Positions 33,461 through 44,780 of a stretch of DNA of 64,000 bases are shown one piece after another (the first letter of the stretch is position 1; each line of letters opens with the position of its first letter). Below the pieces are notes generated by a model that saw nothing but the letters and a program-made list of their open reading frames with translations, was not told the origin of the DNA and did no database searches. The translations under genes and the position numbers were made by a program. The stretch is from Azorinus chamasolen. Lineage: Eukaryota > Mollusca > Bivalvia > Cardiida > Solecurtidae. Where the stretch lies: contig OY755241.1 in NCBI GenBank assembly GCA_963576725.1, positions 59,207,071 through 59,271,070 on the forward strand, in the 5' to 3' direction.

Positions 33461-33642
33461 AGTATGGAATGTCCTGTCTTTTTGGCACACAATTTCAGTC
33501 TTTCAACATGCGCACATGCATCAGAAAATGTTAGCACACGCTCTGTCCTCTTCTGGGTCACTTGTGTCACTCTCGCTATTACATGTTGCACAAGATTCTG
33601 CTTTCAACTCTTCAAGCTGGTGTTCTACTGGCTGATCCCAGT

Positions 33643-33995
33643 CTACACCGGATTGCATGTTGCAACATACTGATCAATAGATGCCAGATCATTGAAGGGA
33701 CAATCGAGCAACTCTCTTGACGCTCTCAGAACAGCCAGTGGAATGTTGACATCTTCATTATCATCACCGTTACCATCATTATTGTCATCACTACAAACCC
33801 TGGGAATAGCAACGTCATGAGAGTTAAAGACAAAACATGCCTTTGCGAAACACTTGCTAATTGTCTGTTTCAATGTCCTGCCATGATGAGTTGATCCAAT
33901 AAATCGCATCGAGGATTGTGATGGATTTCAGAAGTGAGGAACCATCAAGGGCGGGTTTACGATGCATCTCGCGGACGATGTACTGTAGCTGAAAA
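33643..33995 (-). pseudogene. pogo/Tigger-like transposase C-terminal tail, relic
   Basis: The minus frame, open upstream of the ATG at 33909, reads MHRKPALDGSSLLKSITILDAIYWIGST, then TISKCFAKACFVF, an acidic Asp/Asn stretch, and NIPLAVLRASRELL..DQYVATCNPV. This order (helix with LDAI.WI, CFxKAxF, acidic linker, final helix) is the end of Tigger/jerky-type transposases. The DDE core is missing. It is a different family from the relic at 7225-7700. Confidence 0.65.
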
Positions 33996-34099
33996 GATAA
34001 ACGAGAATACCTGTAGGAAAGATTCCAGTAACACCAACACTTAAAGCAAATCTTTACAATGTAAAAGCATAGTCTGAGAATGCAGGCATGTATTTTCCA

Positions 34100-34325
34100 T
34101 GAAAAACAGTGTACACCCAGAAGAAACAGCTGCTATATGGGTTCTTTCATCTGGGTCTACACTATATTTGTGATTTCTAAGGGTTAATATGAATATTAAT
34201 TAGGCAAATCTGTACAAGGCAAAAGCAGTCTGATCATGCAGGCATGAATTTTCAATGAAAAACAGTGTAGACCCAGATGAAACGGCTGCTATAGGGTTTC
34301 CTTCTGGGTCTACACGGTTAACACT
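34100..34325. repeat. Two tandem palindromic-core MITE units
   Basis: Two copies, about 150 bp apart, of GAAAAACAGTGTAGACCCAGATGAAACGGCTGCTATAGG-type hairpins closing with TCTGGGTCTACAC (about 34105-34165 and 34256-34320), each with AGGGTTAATATGAATATTAATTAGGCAAATC downstream. A third unit begins after 34344 and is split by the PRL-A variant at 34423. Confidence 0.65.
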
Positions 34326-35106
34326 ATATTTGTGATGTGTAAGGGTTAATATGAATATTAATTAGGCAAATCTTCACAAGGCACACAAATAGTCTGAGCA
34401 TGCAGGCATGTATTTTACATAACAAGAAATAACTTAACCGCTCACCTGTTCGTAACAGATTAATGATTTCAATGACAGATTGTATAATTTGAAATATCTT
34501 GGTAGAAAACCATCAGATGATGCTACATACTAAATATAAAGAGTCTAGACCTTAAAGATTTTCCTATGAAAAACTGTTAAGCCCCAGGGCGAGGTCAATT
34601 TTGATCCGGGGTACATAATTTGAAAATCTTGGTAGAGGACTATTAGATAATGCAACATACCAAATATCTAAGGTCTATGCCTTACAAGTTCAGAGAAGAA
34701 TTTTAATGATTTTTAAGAGAATGAATGAAAACTTTCCTATAAAAAACTGACATGCCCCTGGGCGGGGAAGTTTTCGACCCAGGGGACATAATTTCAACAA
34801 TCTTGGTAGAAAACTATTAGATAGCGCTACATACCAAATATTAAAGGTCTCTGCCTTACAGTTTAGGAGAAGATTCTTAAAGCTTTTCATATGAAAAACT
34901 GATAAGCCCCAGGGCGGGGCCATTTTTGACCCAGGGGTAATAATTTGAACAATCTTGGTAGAAAACCATTAGATGATGCTACATACCAATATCAAGGGCC
35001 TAGACATTACAGTTCTGGAGGAGAAGATTTTCATATGAAAAACTGATAAGCCCTTGGGCGGGGCCATTTTTGGTCCGGGGGTCATATTTTGATTAATCTT
35101 AGTAGA

Positions 35107-35153
35107 ATGAATGAATGGTGTTTTACGGCCCATCTACACTGATGGTCATATAG
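35107..35153 (-). mobile_element. 47-bp NLR-A micro-insertion, 12-bp TSD
   Basis: AATCTTAGTAGA at 35095-35106 is repeated at 35154-35165 around tail plus stem-loop ending at CATATAG. Confidence 0.85.
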
Positions 35154-35320
35154 AATCTTAGTAGAGGACCATTAGATCATGCTACATACCAAATATCAAA
35201 GGTCTATACCTTATAATTTTAGAGAAGAATATATTTAAAGATTTTCCTATGAAAAACTGATAAGCCCCAGGGCGGGGCCATATTTGGCCCAGGGGTCATA
35301 ATTTGAACAATCTTAGTAGA

Positions 35321-35371
35321 ATGAATGAATGAATGGTGTTTTACGGCCCATCGACACTGATGGGCATATAG
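35321..35371 (-). mobile_element. 51-bp NLR-A micro-insertion, same site in next unit
   Basis: AATCTTAGTAGA at 35309-35320 and 35372-35383. It has the same truncation point as 35107-35153, so it is probably a duplicate made when the array expanded. Confidence 0.85.
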
Positions 35372-35989
35372 AATCTTAGTAGAGGACCATTAGATCATGC
35401 TACATACCAAATATCAAAGGTCTATGCCTTACAGTTTCAGAGAAGAAGATTTTTAAAGATTTTCCTATGAAAAACTGATAAGCCCCGGGGCGGGGCCATT
35501 TTTGGCCCAGGGATCATAATTTGAACAATCTTAGTAGAGGACCTTTAGATCATGCTGCATACCAAATATCAAAGGTCTATGCCTTACAGTTTCAGAAGAT
35601 GATTTTTAAAGATTTTCCTATGAAAAACTGATAAGCCCTGGGGCGGGGCCATTTTTGGCCCAGGGTCATAATTTGAACAATCTTAGTAGAGGACCATTAG
35701 ATGATGCTACATACCAAATACCAAAGGTCTATGCCTTACAGTTTCAGAGAAGATTTGATTTTCCTATGAAAAACTGATAAGCCCCGGGGCGGGGCCATTT
35801 TTGGCCCAGGGGTCATAATTTGAACAATCTTAGTAGGGGACCATTAGATCATGCTACATACCAAATATCAAAGCTCTTGGCTAAGATGTTTAAGTAAATT
35901 GTTGACGCCCGCATGACGCACATACGCACGACGGACATAGGATCATCCCAATAGCTCACCTTGGCAAAGTGCCAAGGTGAGCTAAAAAA

Positions 35990-36070
35990 CAGTGTAGACC
36001 CAGATGAGACAGCTGCTATAGGGGTTCTTTCATCTGGGTCTACACGGTTTGCATCTGTAATTTTAAAGGG
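35990..36070. repeat. Palindromic core and right end of the interrupted MITE
   Basis: CAGTGTAGACCCAGATGAGACAGCTGC..TCATCTGGGTCTACACGG hairpin, followed by GTAATTTTAAAGGGTTAAC, which resembles the piggyBac-like MITE terminus. Confidence 0.6.
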
Positions 36071-36134
36071 TTAACAGGTATAAAGTCATACCAACCTGTC
36101 GCTTTCTAAACTTTAACTTTACCGTCTGTATTAT

Positions 36135-36165
36135 TCCAGCGCATGCGCGTGAATATGGCGGAGTT
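36135..36165 (+). promoter_or_regulatory. Candidate housekeeping-type promoter: NRF-1 and YY1 motifs
   Basis: GCGCATGCGC at 36139-36148 is the palindromic NRF-1 consensus. AATATGGCGG at 36152-36161 matches the YY1 motif, which often sits just downstream of transcription starts. The pair, 3 bp apart, is typical of animal core promoters. The island is otherwise unlike its AT-rich, repetitive surroundings. Confidence 0.45.
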
Positions 36166-36204
36166 TTCTTCTTAGAGATAAATCTTTGGACTTTCCTTAT
36201 TATT

Positions 36205-36261
36205 ATGAGTGTCGTGGATGATTTAATTGAAGAAAAAGGGACTCTGCACCTGGAAATGTAA
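36205..36261 (+). CDS. Possible first coding exon or short ORF after the NRF-1/YY1 site
   Basis: The first ATG downstream of the motif pair opens MSVVDDLIEEKGTLHLEM and a stop. AAT|GTAATT near its end could be a splice donor. No homologue is recognised. The plus frame at 36432-36806 (124 aa, with a hydrophobic IFAIFFLLLFACNG segment and TPKKSRD) follows in another frame and could be a later exon or chance; its end runs into an NLR-A fragment at about 36788. This is the only place in the window that looks like a host gene start, and the evidence is weak. Confidence 0.25.
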   Translation: MSVVDDLIEEKGTLHLEM

Positions 36262-37065
36262 TTTGTGAAGCAATTTGTGTGAGGAATGTACATAAAAGTT
36301 GCCGTTATTTTTTGTGTTGGTTCATTCAGACCCTTTGTCTGGAATATTGACTGATGCCCCACCCAGGGTCTATTCGCTGGAATATCTGCAGATTGTATAT
36401 GGACTATTCGGGTATGTTCTTTGGATGATATGTGTATGCTCATAGTAGCCGTCATCGTACTTTCGCCTTTCTTTTAAATTTCATTGTTTTATGGAATATG
36501 TGTATTTCAAGGCGAATCAGTAGATCTGCACCAAGGACTATCTTAGCAGACTGCATATTTGCTATATTTTTCTTGCTGTTATTTGCATGTAACGGTACAA
36601 TCGTGATTTCAACTCGTGTCTCGTCGGAACACGCTGCGTTTGCAATTATAACATTGACAATGGAAGATCAGCCTATACTTCACGAGCTCAAGCCAATGCT
36701 CTTGTCAGACAGTACTGAGTTGAAAGTACCGGTAACGCCGAAAAAGTCACGTGACGCGGACAGATCGATCTTGATCCATTCGATCATTAATAAGAACATT
36801 TTTTGAAGAACATTTACTCAGAGATTGCAAAACAGAAAGAGAATCCGAAAAGATTATATGTTTACTATATGATTTTCCAGCAATATAATCAAGAGCTAAG
36901 TCAATAGCTTTGATCTCTGCTGAAAAAATGGAGGCATTATCGGGAAGCCGAAACTTTTTCTCTGTGTCATCAGCAACAAAGGCAGCTGCGACTCTCTCAT
37001 CATCTTTTGAACCATCAGTATAAACTTGTTCATAATCTTCAAATCTTGAAATTATTTCATTTAAA

Positions 37066-37943
37066 CAAGAGGGCCAGAATGGCACTGAAGCGCTCACCAG
37101 ACAATCAGAGTAGAATATTTTCAAAGTTTTCATTATATGTTCTATAGAAAACTAGCCGGTCCTGGGGCTGGACAGTTTTGACCCCAGGGGCATAATTTAG
37201 AAAACTTTTGTAGAGGACCTGAACATGACGCTATAAGCCAAATATGAAAGCTAAGAACCTTCCAGTTTCAGGAGAAGATTTCACTATTTGTTTCCATTGA
37301 AAACTGCCCACCCCTGGGGCAGGGCCATAATTTATACCAATTTTGTAGAGGACATGAACATGATGCTCTGTGCCAAATATGAAAGCTGTGAACCTTCCAG
37401 TTTCAGAGGAGAAGATTTTCAAAGATTTCACTATTTGTTTCTATTCAAAACTGCCCACCCCTCGGGCGTGGCCAATTTTAACCCCAGGGCCATAATTTAT
37501 ATAACTTTCGTAGAGGACCTGAACATGATGCTCTGTGCCAAATATGAAAGCTGAGAGCCTTCCAGTTTCAGAGAAGAAGATTTTCAAAGTTTCACTATTT
37601 GTTTCTATTGAAAACTGCCCAACCCTGGGGCGGGGCCAATTTTGACCCGTGCTATGATTTATATAACTTTTGTAGAGGACCTGAGCATGATGCTCTGTGC
37701 CAAATATGAAAGCTAGGAGCCTTCTAGTTTCAGAGAATGAATGAATGAATGGTGTTTTACGGCCAATCGACACTGATGGTCATATCAAGCCGAAAAAATA
37801 ATGAGGAGAAGATTTTTAAAGGTTCAAATTGTTGAATGAATGAATGAATGAAAATTGTTGACGACGAACGACGCATGCCGGCGGACGACGGACATCAGGC
37901 GATCCCAAAAGCTCACCCTGAGCACTTTGTGCTCTGGTGAGCT
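37066..37943 (+). repeat. PRL-A array, precise insertion in RNase H
   Basis: CAAGAGGGCCAG start, about four to five units, ACGACGGAC microsatellite, and GCTCACC..GGTGAGCT terminal hairpin. Sister copies have the uninterrupted TTCATTTAAAAAAGAACTG here. It contains an NLR-A fragment at 37737-37803 and a tail-only insertion at 37835-37851. Confidence 0.82.
37835..37851 (-). mobile_element. 17-bp tail-only insertion, (AATG)n, with 9-bp TSD
   Basis: AAATTGTTG at 37826-37834 is repeated at 37852-37860 around AATGAATGAATGAATGA. Other PRL-A copies read AAATTGTTGACGACG without it. Confidence 0.7.
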
Positions 37944-38000
37944 AAAAAGAACTGAATTCAAGCGAGCTTGTTTCAGACTTTTTATGCCGTGTTAGTTCAA

Positions 38001-39261
38001 CAAGAGGGCCAGAATGGCCCTGAAGCGCTCACCAGACAACCAGAGGAGAAGATTTTCAAAGTTTTCACTATATGTTTCTATAGAAAACTAGCCGGCCCTG
38101 CGAAAAACTTGTAGGGGACCTGAACATGATGCTATGTGCCAAATATGAAAGCTGAGACTAACCTTCCAGTTTCAGAAAAGAAGATTTTCAAAGATTTCAC
38201 TATTTGTTTCTATTGAAAACTGTTCACCACTGGGGCGGGGACAATTTTGACCAGAGACCATAATTAATATAACTTTAGTAGACGACCTGAACATGATGTT
38301 ATGTGCCAAATATGAAAGCTGAGAGCTTTCCGGTTTGAGAGAAGAAGATTTTCAAAGATTTCACTATTTGTTTCTATTGAAAACTGCCCACCCCCATTTT
38401 GACCCCGGGGCGATACATTATATAATTTTTGTAGAGGACCTGAACATGATGCTATGTGCCAAATATGAAAGCTGAGAGCCTTCCAGTTTCAGAGAAGAAG
38501 ATTTTCCAAGATTTCACTATTTGTTTCTATTGAAAACTGCCCACCCCTGGGGCGGGGCTAATTTTGACCCCGGGGCCATAATTTATATAACTTTTGTAGA
38601 GGACCTGAACATGATGCTATTTGCCAAATATGAAAGCTGAGAACCTTCCAGTTTCAGACGAGAATATTTTCAAAGATTTCACTATTTGTTTCTATTGAAA
38701 ACTGTCCACCCCTGGGGCGGGGCCAATTTTGACCCTGGGGCCATAATTTATATAACTTTTGTAGAGGACCTGAACATGATGCTATGTGCCAAATATGAAA
38801 GCTGAGAGCCTTCCAGTTTCAGAGAAGAAGATTTTCAAGATTTCACTATTTGTTTCTATTGAAAACTGCCCACCCCTGGGGCGGGGCCAATTTTGACCCT
38901 GGGGCCATAATTTATATAACTTTTGTAGAGCACCTGAACATGATGCTATGTGCCAATTATGAAAGCTGAGAACCTTCTGGTTTCAGAGAAGAAGATTTTC
39001 AAAGTTTTACTATATGTTTCTATTGAAAACAAGGCACCCATGGGGCGGGGTCAATTTTGACCCCAGGGGCATAATTTATATAACTTTTGTAGAGGACCTG
39101 AATATGATGCTATGTGCCAAAGATGAAAGTTGAGATCCCTGTAGATTCAGAGAAGATTTTTAAAGGTTCAAATTGTTGATGACGGACGACGAACGACGCA
39201 CGCCGACGGACAAAAGGCGATCACAAAAGCTCACCCTGAGCAGTTTGTGCTCTGATGAGCT
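38001..39261 (+). repeat. PRL-A array, precise insertion in connector region
   Basis: CAAGAGGGCCAG to GATGAGCT, about seven units, with ACGACGGACGACGAACG microsatellite before the hairpin. Sister copies read GTTAGTTCAAAAATAAC at this place (for example 15540). Confidence 0.82.
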
Positions 39262-39544
39262 AAAAATAACTTTTGGTGGTTTAATTGTCCAAGGTGGTAT
39301 AGATTCAACTTTAGTCCTTTCAACCAAAGACAAATCTATATCACTATTTTGAAAACAGTTTTTCATACGTATTCCAAAAGATGTTATTACCTTTTCCTTA
39401 GATTCAAATAAAAGTTGATATTTAGGTCTAAAAACATTTTTATGAGCGGGATTTGATGGGTTTGAAGCTAATTTAGAGGTATACTGCATGGACAGTTTTT
39501 CACGACGAGAGTAAAGTGATGGCTCATTCGCCTCAACATATAAA

Positions 39545-39790
39545 TTCTGAAGGGTGGTGATCCCCCGAAAGCAAAAATTGCAACACAAAAAGAGAAAATT
39601 GCACTCGGTTTTATTGAGTCTGTTCATGAGCAGTAATTGAAAGTGCAACACTGCTCACGTCCCCTAGCACCGGCTTAAGCGGTATTCAATTTTCAGAACA
39701 AGAAGTACTGAAATTCATGATCTCGAAGGATCAGAAGGTATAACAACACTGAGAATGAAGTACGGGAGACGTTTTACGGTCGCCACACAA
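39545..39790. mobile_element. 246-bp unclassified insertion in NLR-A
   Basis: Sister copies read AACATATAAACTTTTAGC; here TTCTGAAGGGTGG...GTCGCCACACAA intervenes after ATAAA. There is no open frame, terminal inverted repeat or clear TSD, and no similar sequence elsewhere in the window. Confidence 0.55.
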
Positions 39791-40451
39791 CTTTTAGCAG
39801 GGGATGTCCTAAAGGCACCCAATGCTAAACGTAAACCTTGGTGATGAATTGGATCAAGCATCTGCAAGTATGATTTCCTTACAGAGCCATATACAACACA
39901 TCCGTAATCCAGTTTGGACCTCACTAAACTTCTGTACAATTTTAGCATTACAACACATCCGTAATCCAGTTTGGACCTCACTAAACTTCTGTACAATTTT
40001 TAGCATTACATTGCGATCTGCACCCCATTCGGTATGTGCAAGAACGCGAAGCAATTTCAGTGTTCTGGTATTTAGCATTTAAATATTTAATATGAGGTAT
40101 AAAAATGACACCGAGAAATTTCGCCTGGTCTACAACAGGAATGGGATCACCATTCAAGTACAACTCAGGATCGTTGTGTAATTTTCTCAGTTGACAGAAT
40201 GTACACAATTTGTTTTAGACTTTGAAAATCAAAAACCGTTTTCAGTAGCCCATTTTTGAGCTTTATCAATGGACTGTTGAAGTTGACGTTCAACAGTAGG
40301 CATGTGTTTAGAACGGTAACAAATTAAAAAGTCATCAACATACAATGAACAGTCAGTGTCACTAGTAATAGATTTAACAATATTATTAATTTGACCATTA
40401 AATAGAGTGAGGTGGAACACCCATTTCCTGTTTTTGCATATCAGAAATTGT

Positions 40452-41279
40452 AGTATTAACGAACCTCAGACTTACCGACTATGACCACGCGGAGACCGAC
40501 GACGGGGAGGTCTACACGTTGAGCTGTGGCCGCCACCAACTTCAGGGGTCGCCTTCATCACCATATCCAATAAAATATACAAGATCCTGGGCATATACAA
40601 GAAAGCGGTTCAGGACTATGTCAGGCTCGTAGACAAGACAGCACCTCTCTTCCGGAAGAAGCAAATGGTGCCGATCACGACAAATGATGTCAACCCGATG
40701 GCCAAATATGCCTGGAAGAGGGCCGGCATAACGGAGTCCTTCACCATGACAATAAACAGAAAGCTAATAACAGTCACCGGAAGAAAAGATGATCCCAGTG
40801 AGGTCCACAACATAGCAAAGATGATGAACCACCTCGTAACAGGGGACACCTATGCCGTCTTTGATGACCGCCAGCAGCACCGACGGACATATAAGAAGCT
40901 GAGATATGCTTTTGACATAGCCAAGTCGAAGAAACAGTCGGCCCCTGTACAACCTGGAACCTTTAGCCTGTTAGAGCAGATTACAACCAGCACATCCGGA
41001 TCGAAACCTTTCTCCCTCCTGGACCCGATCCCGGCGACGGGAACCACAACAGAGGCAGAGGCCCCTTCTTCACATGCACAGACAGATCCGACGATCCTCT
41101 CTTACTGCCAACTCCCGAACTGACGACCAGCTCAAATCCAACCAGACAAACTCGCAAAGGCGTATCCGACAATAAACATCTCGTGGGAGGAAACCCAGGC
41201 AGTCAACCCGGCTCCGACGGCTACTATGACTTATGAGGAGTACTTAGCAAGCCAGGAAGACAGTCGCCACCCCAGAGGA
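40452..41279 (+). pseudogene. YR unit 1, left part: tyrosine-recombinase-like, frameshifted
   Basis: Begins at TATTAACGAACCTCAGAC, inside the recombinase domain (the upstream Arg-containing segment is missing), next to an NLR-A relic. A 10-nt deletion at about 40531 (relative to 51803) removes the HKTS segment with the conserved Lys and shifts the frame. The frame resumes at 40665-41123 with INRKLITVTGRK, KMMNHLVTGDTY and the Ser/Thr/Pro-rich tail. Cut at 41279 by NLR-A; CCAGAGGA at 41272-41279 recurs at 47142-47149 as the TSD. Confidence 0.75.
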
Positions 41280-41497
41280 ATGAATGAATGGTGTTTTACG
41301 GCCCATCGACACTGATGGTCATATAAAGCCGAATAAATAATGTAAATAAATCTATATGATGAAATCAAATAAAGACAATCTCACTAGATTATGTAAATGT
41401 CAGTCCCGATCAACAGGATTGTAAATAAAATGACAAAACATAATCGACATTCTAAAAATATACCTTTTAAATCTTAGAATATATATTAATGGCTTTT
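41280..41497 (-). mobile_element. NLR-A 3' end, first part of the insertion that splits YR unit 1
   Basis: (ATTC)n tail and 3' UTR. The ORF2 end continues at 44781 after an intervening PLE. The whole insertion spans 41280-47141. Confidence 0.88.
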
Positions 41498-44400
41498 CAC
41501 CAAACAATGTAATCATTATTTGAAGATTGTATTATGTTGATGTTTTAAAGAAGGAGCTAACTGATTCAAAAACTTATATAACAGTTCAAACACCTGAAAA
41601 AGATATAGTCTCGGAACATGTAAAAATGTGCAATGATTTTAAGTCTGGTCCTAACATAAAACAACAAACTTTCTACTTTGTACTGGATTCCGAAACTACA
41701 TAAAAACCCTTATAAGTCGCGTTTTATTGCCAACTCTAGCTGTTGTACCACTACTAAATTATCTATACTTTTGACGTCCTGTCTTACTACGATCAAAGAA
41801 CATGTTAAACGCTACTGTGATAAAATATATGAAAATTCTGGTATTAATGTTTTTTGATCCATAAAAAATTCAAATGATGTTTCAAAACTTGAAAATGAAC
41901 AGTATAACATTTCTTTACTGAGCTCTTACGATTTCTCTACACTCTATACTACTCTACCTCACCATCTTATAAAGGATAGACTTATTAAATTAATAGAAAA
42001 AACCTTTGCCAGAGAAAACAAAATGTTCATTGCTTGTAATGTTCAACGTTCATTCTTTTCGAATTCAGAAGTTGAACATTACACACTGTGGACTTGCCTT
42101 GATGTTTGTAGATCTCTTACCTTTCTTTTAGATAATATATTTGTGCGTTATGGAGATACCATATATCGTCAAGTTGTTGGTATACCCATGGGTACAAATT
42201 GTACCCCTCTTGTTGCAGATTTGTTTTTGTATTGCTACGAGGGATTTTATGCTTAGCTTAAAACCTGATACACAGACCGATATTGTTAATGCTTTTAATA
42301 AAACTTCAAGGTATTTAGACGATATTTTGATACTATGGTTTCTTCAATCTACCCAAAAGAACTGTCTTTAAACAAAGCTAATCAATCTGACATTAATGCT
42401 TCATTTTTAGATTTGAATCTTTCAATTACAAACTAGAGGTTTTTGTCAAAAAAACGGATGTCTCCCCTCTAATAAAAACAATATGTAAAGGGAAATCACT
42501 AAAAATGTTATGGTCTTGATGAATGATACTTCCCCTCATTTTGCGTTTTTCACACTGCATTTTTCAAGAAGAAAATGATAACAGCTAATAACTCCAAAAA
42601 TACTGATACCAGATTTATGGCCCTTGTGCCTGACACTTAATTTCATCATGCTCTTTCCAGAAATAAAATGTCATTCCAATAGCATCAGTCGAACAGGAGT
42701 TATTGATCGGCCAAAAAATGTAACAAAGGGCAATAACTCCAAAAGTATTGAAGCCAGAATTATGACCCTTGTTCATGACACTTTCTCTCATCATGCTCTT
42801 TTCATGTATGAAGTTTCAATACGATGGCAAGAGCCATGTAGGAGTTATCGTCCGAACAAGAAATAATTAAACAAATGTACAAGGGGCAATAACTCTTAAA
42901 TTTATTGAAGCTCGAGTTAAGGATCTTATGCATGACACTTTCTCTTATCATGATCGTTCCATGTATGAAGTTTCACTCCAATGGCATGTGTCACATAGGA
43001 GTAATCATCCGGACAAAAAATTGTGATTTTTTTTACAAAGGGCAATAACTCCAATATTAGTGAAGCCAGAGTTATGGACCTTGTGCATGACACTTCCTCT
43101 CGTTATGATCTTTCCATTTATGAAGTTTCAATCCAATGGCATGAGCCATATAGAAGTTATCGTCCGGACAAAAAAGTAGTATTTTTTTTACAAAGGGCAA
43201 TAACTCCTATATTAGTGAAGCCAGAGTTATGTACCTTCTGCATGACACTTCCTCTCATTATGCTCTTTCCATATATGAAGTTTCAATCAACTGGCATCAG
43301 GCATATTGAAGTTATTATCCGGACAAAAAATTATGATATTTTTTACAAAGGGCAATAACTCCAATATTAGTGAAGCTAGAGTTATGGACCTTGTGCATGA
43401 CACTTCCTATCCTCATGATCTTTCCATATATGAAGTTTCAATCCAATGGCATGAGCCATATAGGAGTTATCGTCCGGACAAAAAAGTGTGATTTTTTTTA
43501 CAAAGGGCAATAACTCCAATATTAGTGAAGCCAGAGTTATGGACCTTGTGCATGACACTTCCTCTCATTATGCTCTTTCCATATATGAAGTATCAATCAA
43601 CTGGCATCAGGCATATTGAAGTTATCGTCCGGACAAAAAGTGTGACAGACAGACGGACAGACAGACAATATGGGGGGAGACATAATGATAAAGTTTCGTC
43701 CAAAGTATACGATAAAAGAGAAGATTTTAATTTTAAAATTGTTAATTATCCTTTTCTAGATGGGGATGTGCCACGTTCTACATCTTATGGTGTTTATATT
43801 TCTCAACTTATTAGGTTTGCCCGAGCCTGTTCTTTGCTTGAAGATTTTAACAGACGTAATTTAGTTATAATTGATAAACTTCTTAAGCAAGGTTACAGAT
43901 ATCACAAACTTCGGAAAACCTTTTCTAAATTTTATTATCGAAATTTACCTCTCATTAGTAAATATAATTGCAATCTACGGACGTTACTGCGACAAGGCAT
44001 TTCTCAACCAGAATTTTATGGGGATGTTATCTACAAACTTAGGAAAATTCGGGGTCATATCCATTTTCATGATTTGTTTATAAAACGCATTAAAACATTT
44101 AAAAAGAAAGGTTATGATCCTATTATATTGCAACACACTGCATGTTTGGTTATCGACCCTTTTACAGTCGGTAGCTACGCTTCCCTCTTTGCTTGCGCGA
44201 TGACAGGCCGAGGGTAGTACTCTATGATGGTATACTCTTAAACTTGGATACAGGAGGAGCTTACCAGACTCATGTATTATTGGCTTACCTGCAGGTGCTC
44301 TGACTTCAGCAAAGTCATTGAGTACATATTTGACGGATTGTCACAGTTATTATGCTGTTTTACATGTTGTCCTGCGTTCACCGTCGTCTATGTTGTGGGT

Positions 44401-44780
44401 AAGTCCAGCAGGGATACCTTTATTTACAATATTTGTAAAGCTAGGGTGACTTTGAGAGAAGTGCGAGGTTAGGACGTCCGTAAACCGGTTTAAACCCCCA
44501 GTGGTGTTTTTGCTGTTGACCGTGCCAAGGCGGTACTCTCTTTGTCACCCTTCCTTTTGTTTGCCTTGCGACTTTGTGCTTGTGGTTTGTTCATGTTGTG
44601 GAACGTTTGTCCCTGGTTCTTGTGTCTCTTTTGGTGTTTTCTGTGTTCATTTCGTGTGTGTGTGTGTGTGTGTGCGTTTGGGTGTGTGGTTGTGTGTGTG
44701 TGTCTTGCTGTCTATCGGTGTTTTGGTGGTGGTTGCGTCTTGCATGTGGCTTTGCCTGCTTGACTTTACTACTTTTCCAT
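41498..44780 (+). pseudogene. PLE copy 2: Penelope-like element nested in NLR-A
   Basis: The fullest PLE here. It has an N-terminal region (41498-41920, with KARFIANSS-like remnants and TTTKLSILLTSCLTT), RT motif A SYDFSTLYTTLPHHLIKD (about 41925), motif B GIPMGTNCTPLVADLFLY (42023-42256 frame), motif C YLDD (42310), and a C-terminal half (43690-44217) ending TGRG. PRL-C interrupts it at 42433-43684. Frameshifts occur near 42238 and 42330. The non-coding tail contains a (GT)n tract (about 44655-44705). Junction bases TTTT are shared with NLR-A. It has no GIY-YIG domain. The frame at 44501-44846 is low-complexity tail sequence, not a gene. Confidence 0.85.
42433..43684 (+). repeat. PRL-C pearl-like array (GGGCAATAACTCC family) inside PLE
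   Basis: Starts CTAGAGGTTTTTGTC..GATGTCTCCCC. Six or seven units of about 155 bp follow (ACAAAGGGCAATAACTCC..GAAGTTTCAATCCAATGGCA), then a GACAGACGGACAGACAG microsatellite and the end GGGGGGAGACATA. PLE copy 1 has no interruption between the same coding blocks. The serial plus-strand frames (42624-43640) are the repeat unit read in register, not genes. Confidence 0.8.

Larger units (their letters stand above)
34423..35983 (+). repeat. PRL-A variant array inside a MITE unit
   Basis: Left end CAAGAAATAACTTAACCGCTCACC. About nine units of roughly 160 bp marked by GAAAAACTGATAAGCCCC and GGCGGGGCCATTTTTGG. Then an ACGCACGACGGAC microsatellite and a hairpin AGCTCACCTTGGCAAAGTGCCAAGGTGAGCT followed by an A-run. 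The flanks (TTTTACAT on the left, AAAAACAGTGTAGACCC on the right) rejoin a palindromic-core MITE. Two adjacent units carry NLR-A micro-insertions at the same place. Confidence 0.78.
36788..40450 (-). pseudogene. NLR-A relic in four pieces, split by two PRL-A arrays and a 246-bp insert
   Basis: RNase H piece 36788-37065 (with FSAEIKA and FSDSLS), connector piece 37944-38000, connector/RT pieces 39262-39544 and 39791-40450 (ends near GVPQGS and QKQEM). Its 3' end is missing, which 5' truncation cannot explain, so the left join at 36788 is a deletion or rearrangement. Inside RT, a roughly 57-bp segment (39893-39949) is duplicated in tandem, and several small deletions disrupt the frame. At 40450 it abuts YR unit 1. 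Confidence 0.85.

Noticed and set aside
42624..43640. Series of plus frames in PRL-C
   Set aside because: Each is the ~155-bp unit translated in register; no domain, and they lie inside an interrupted PLE gene.
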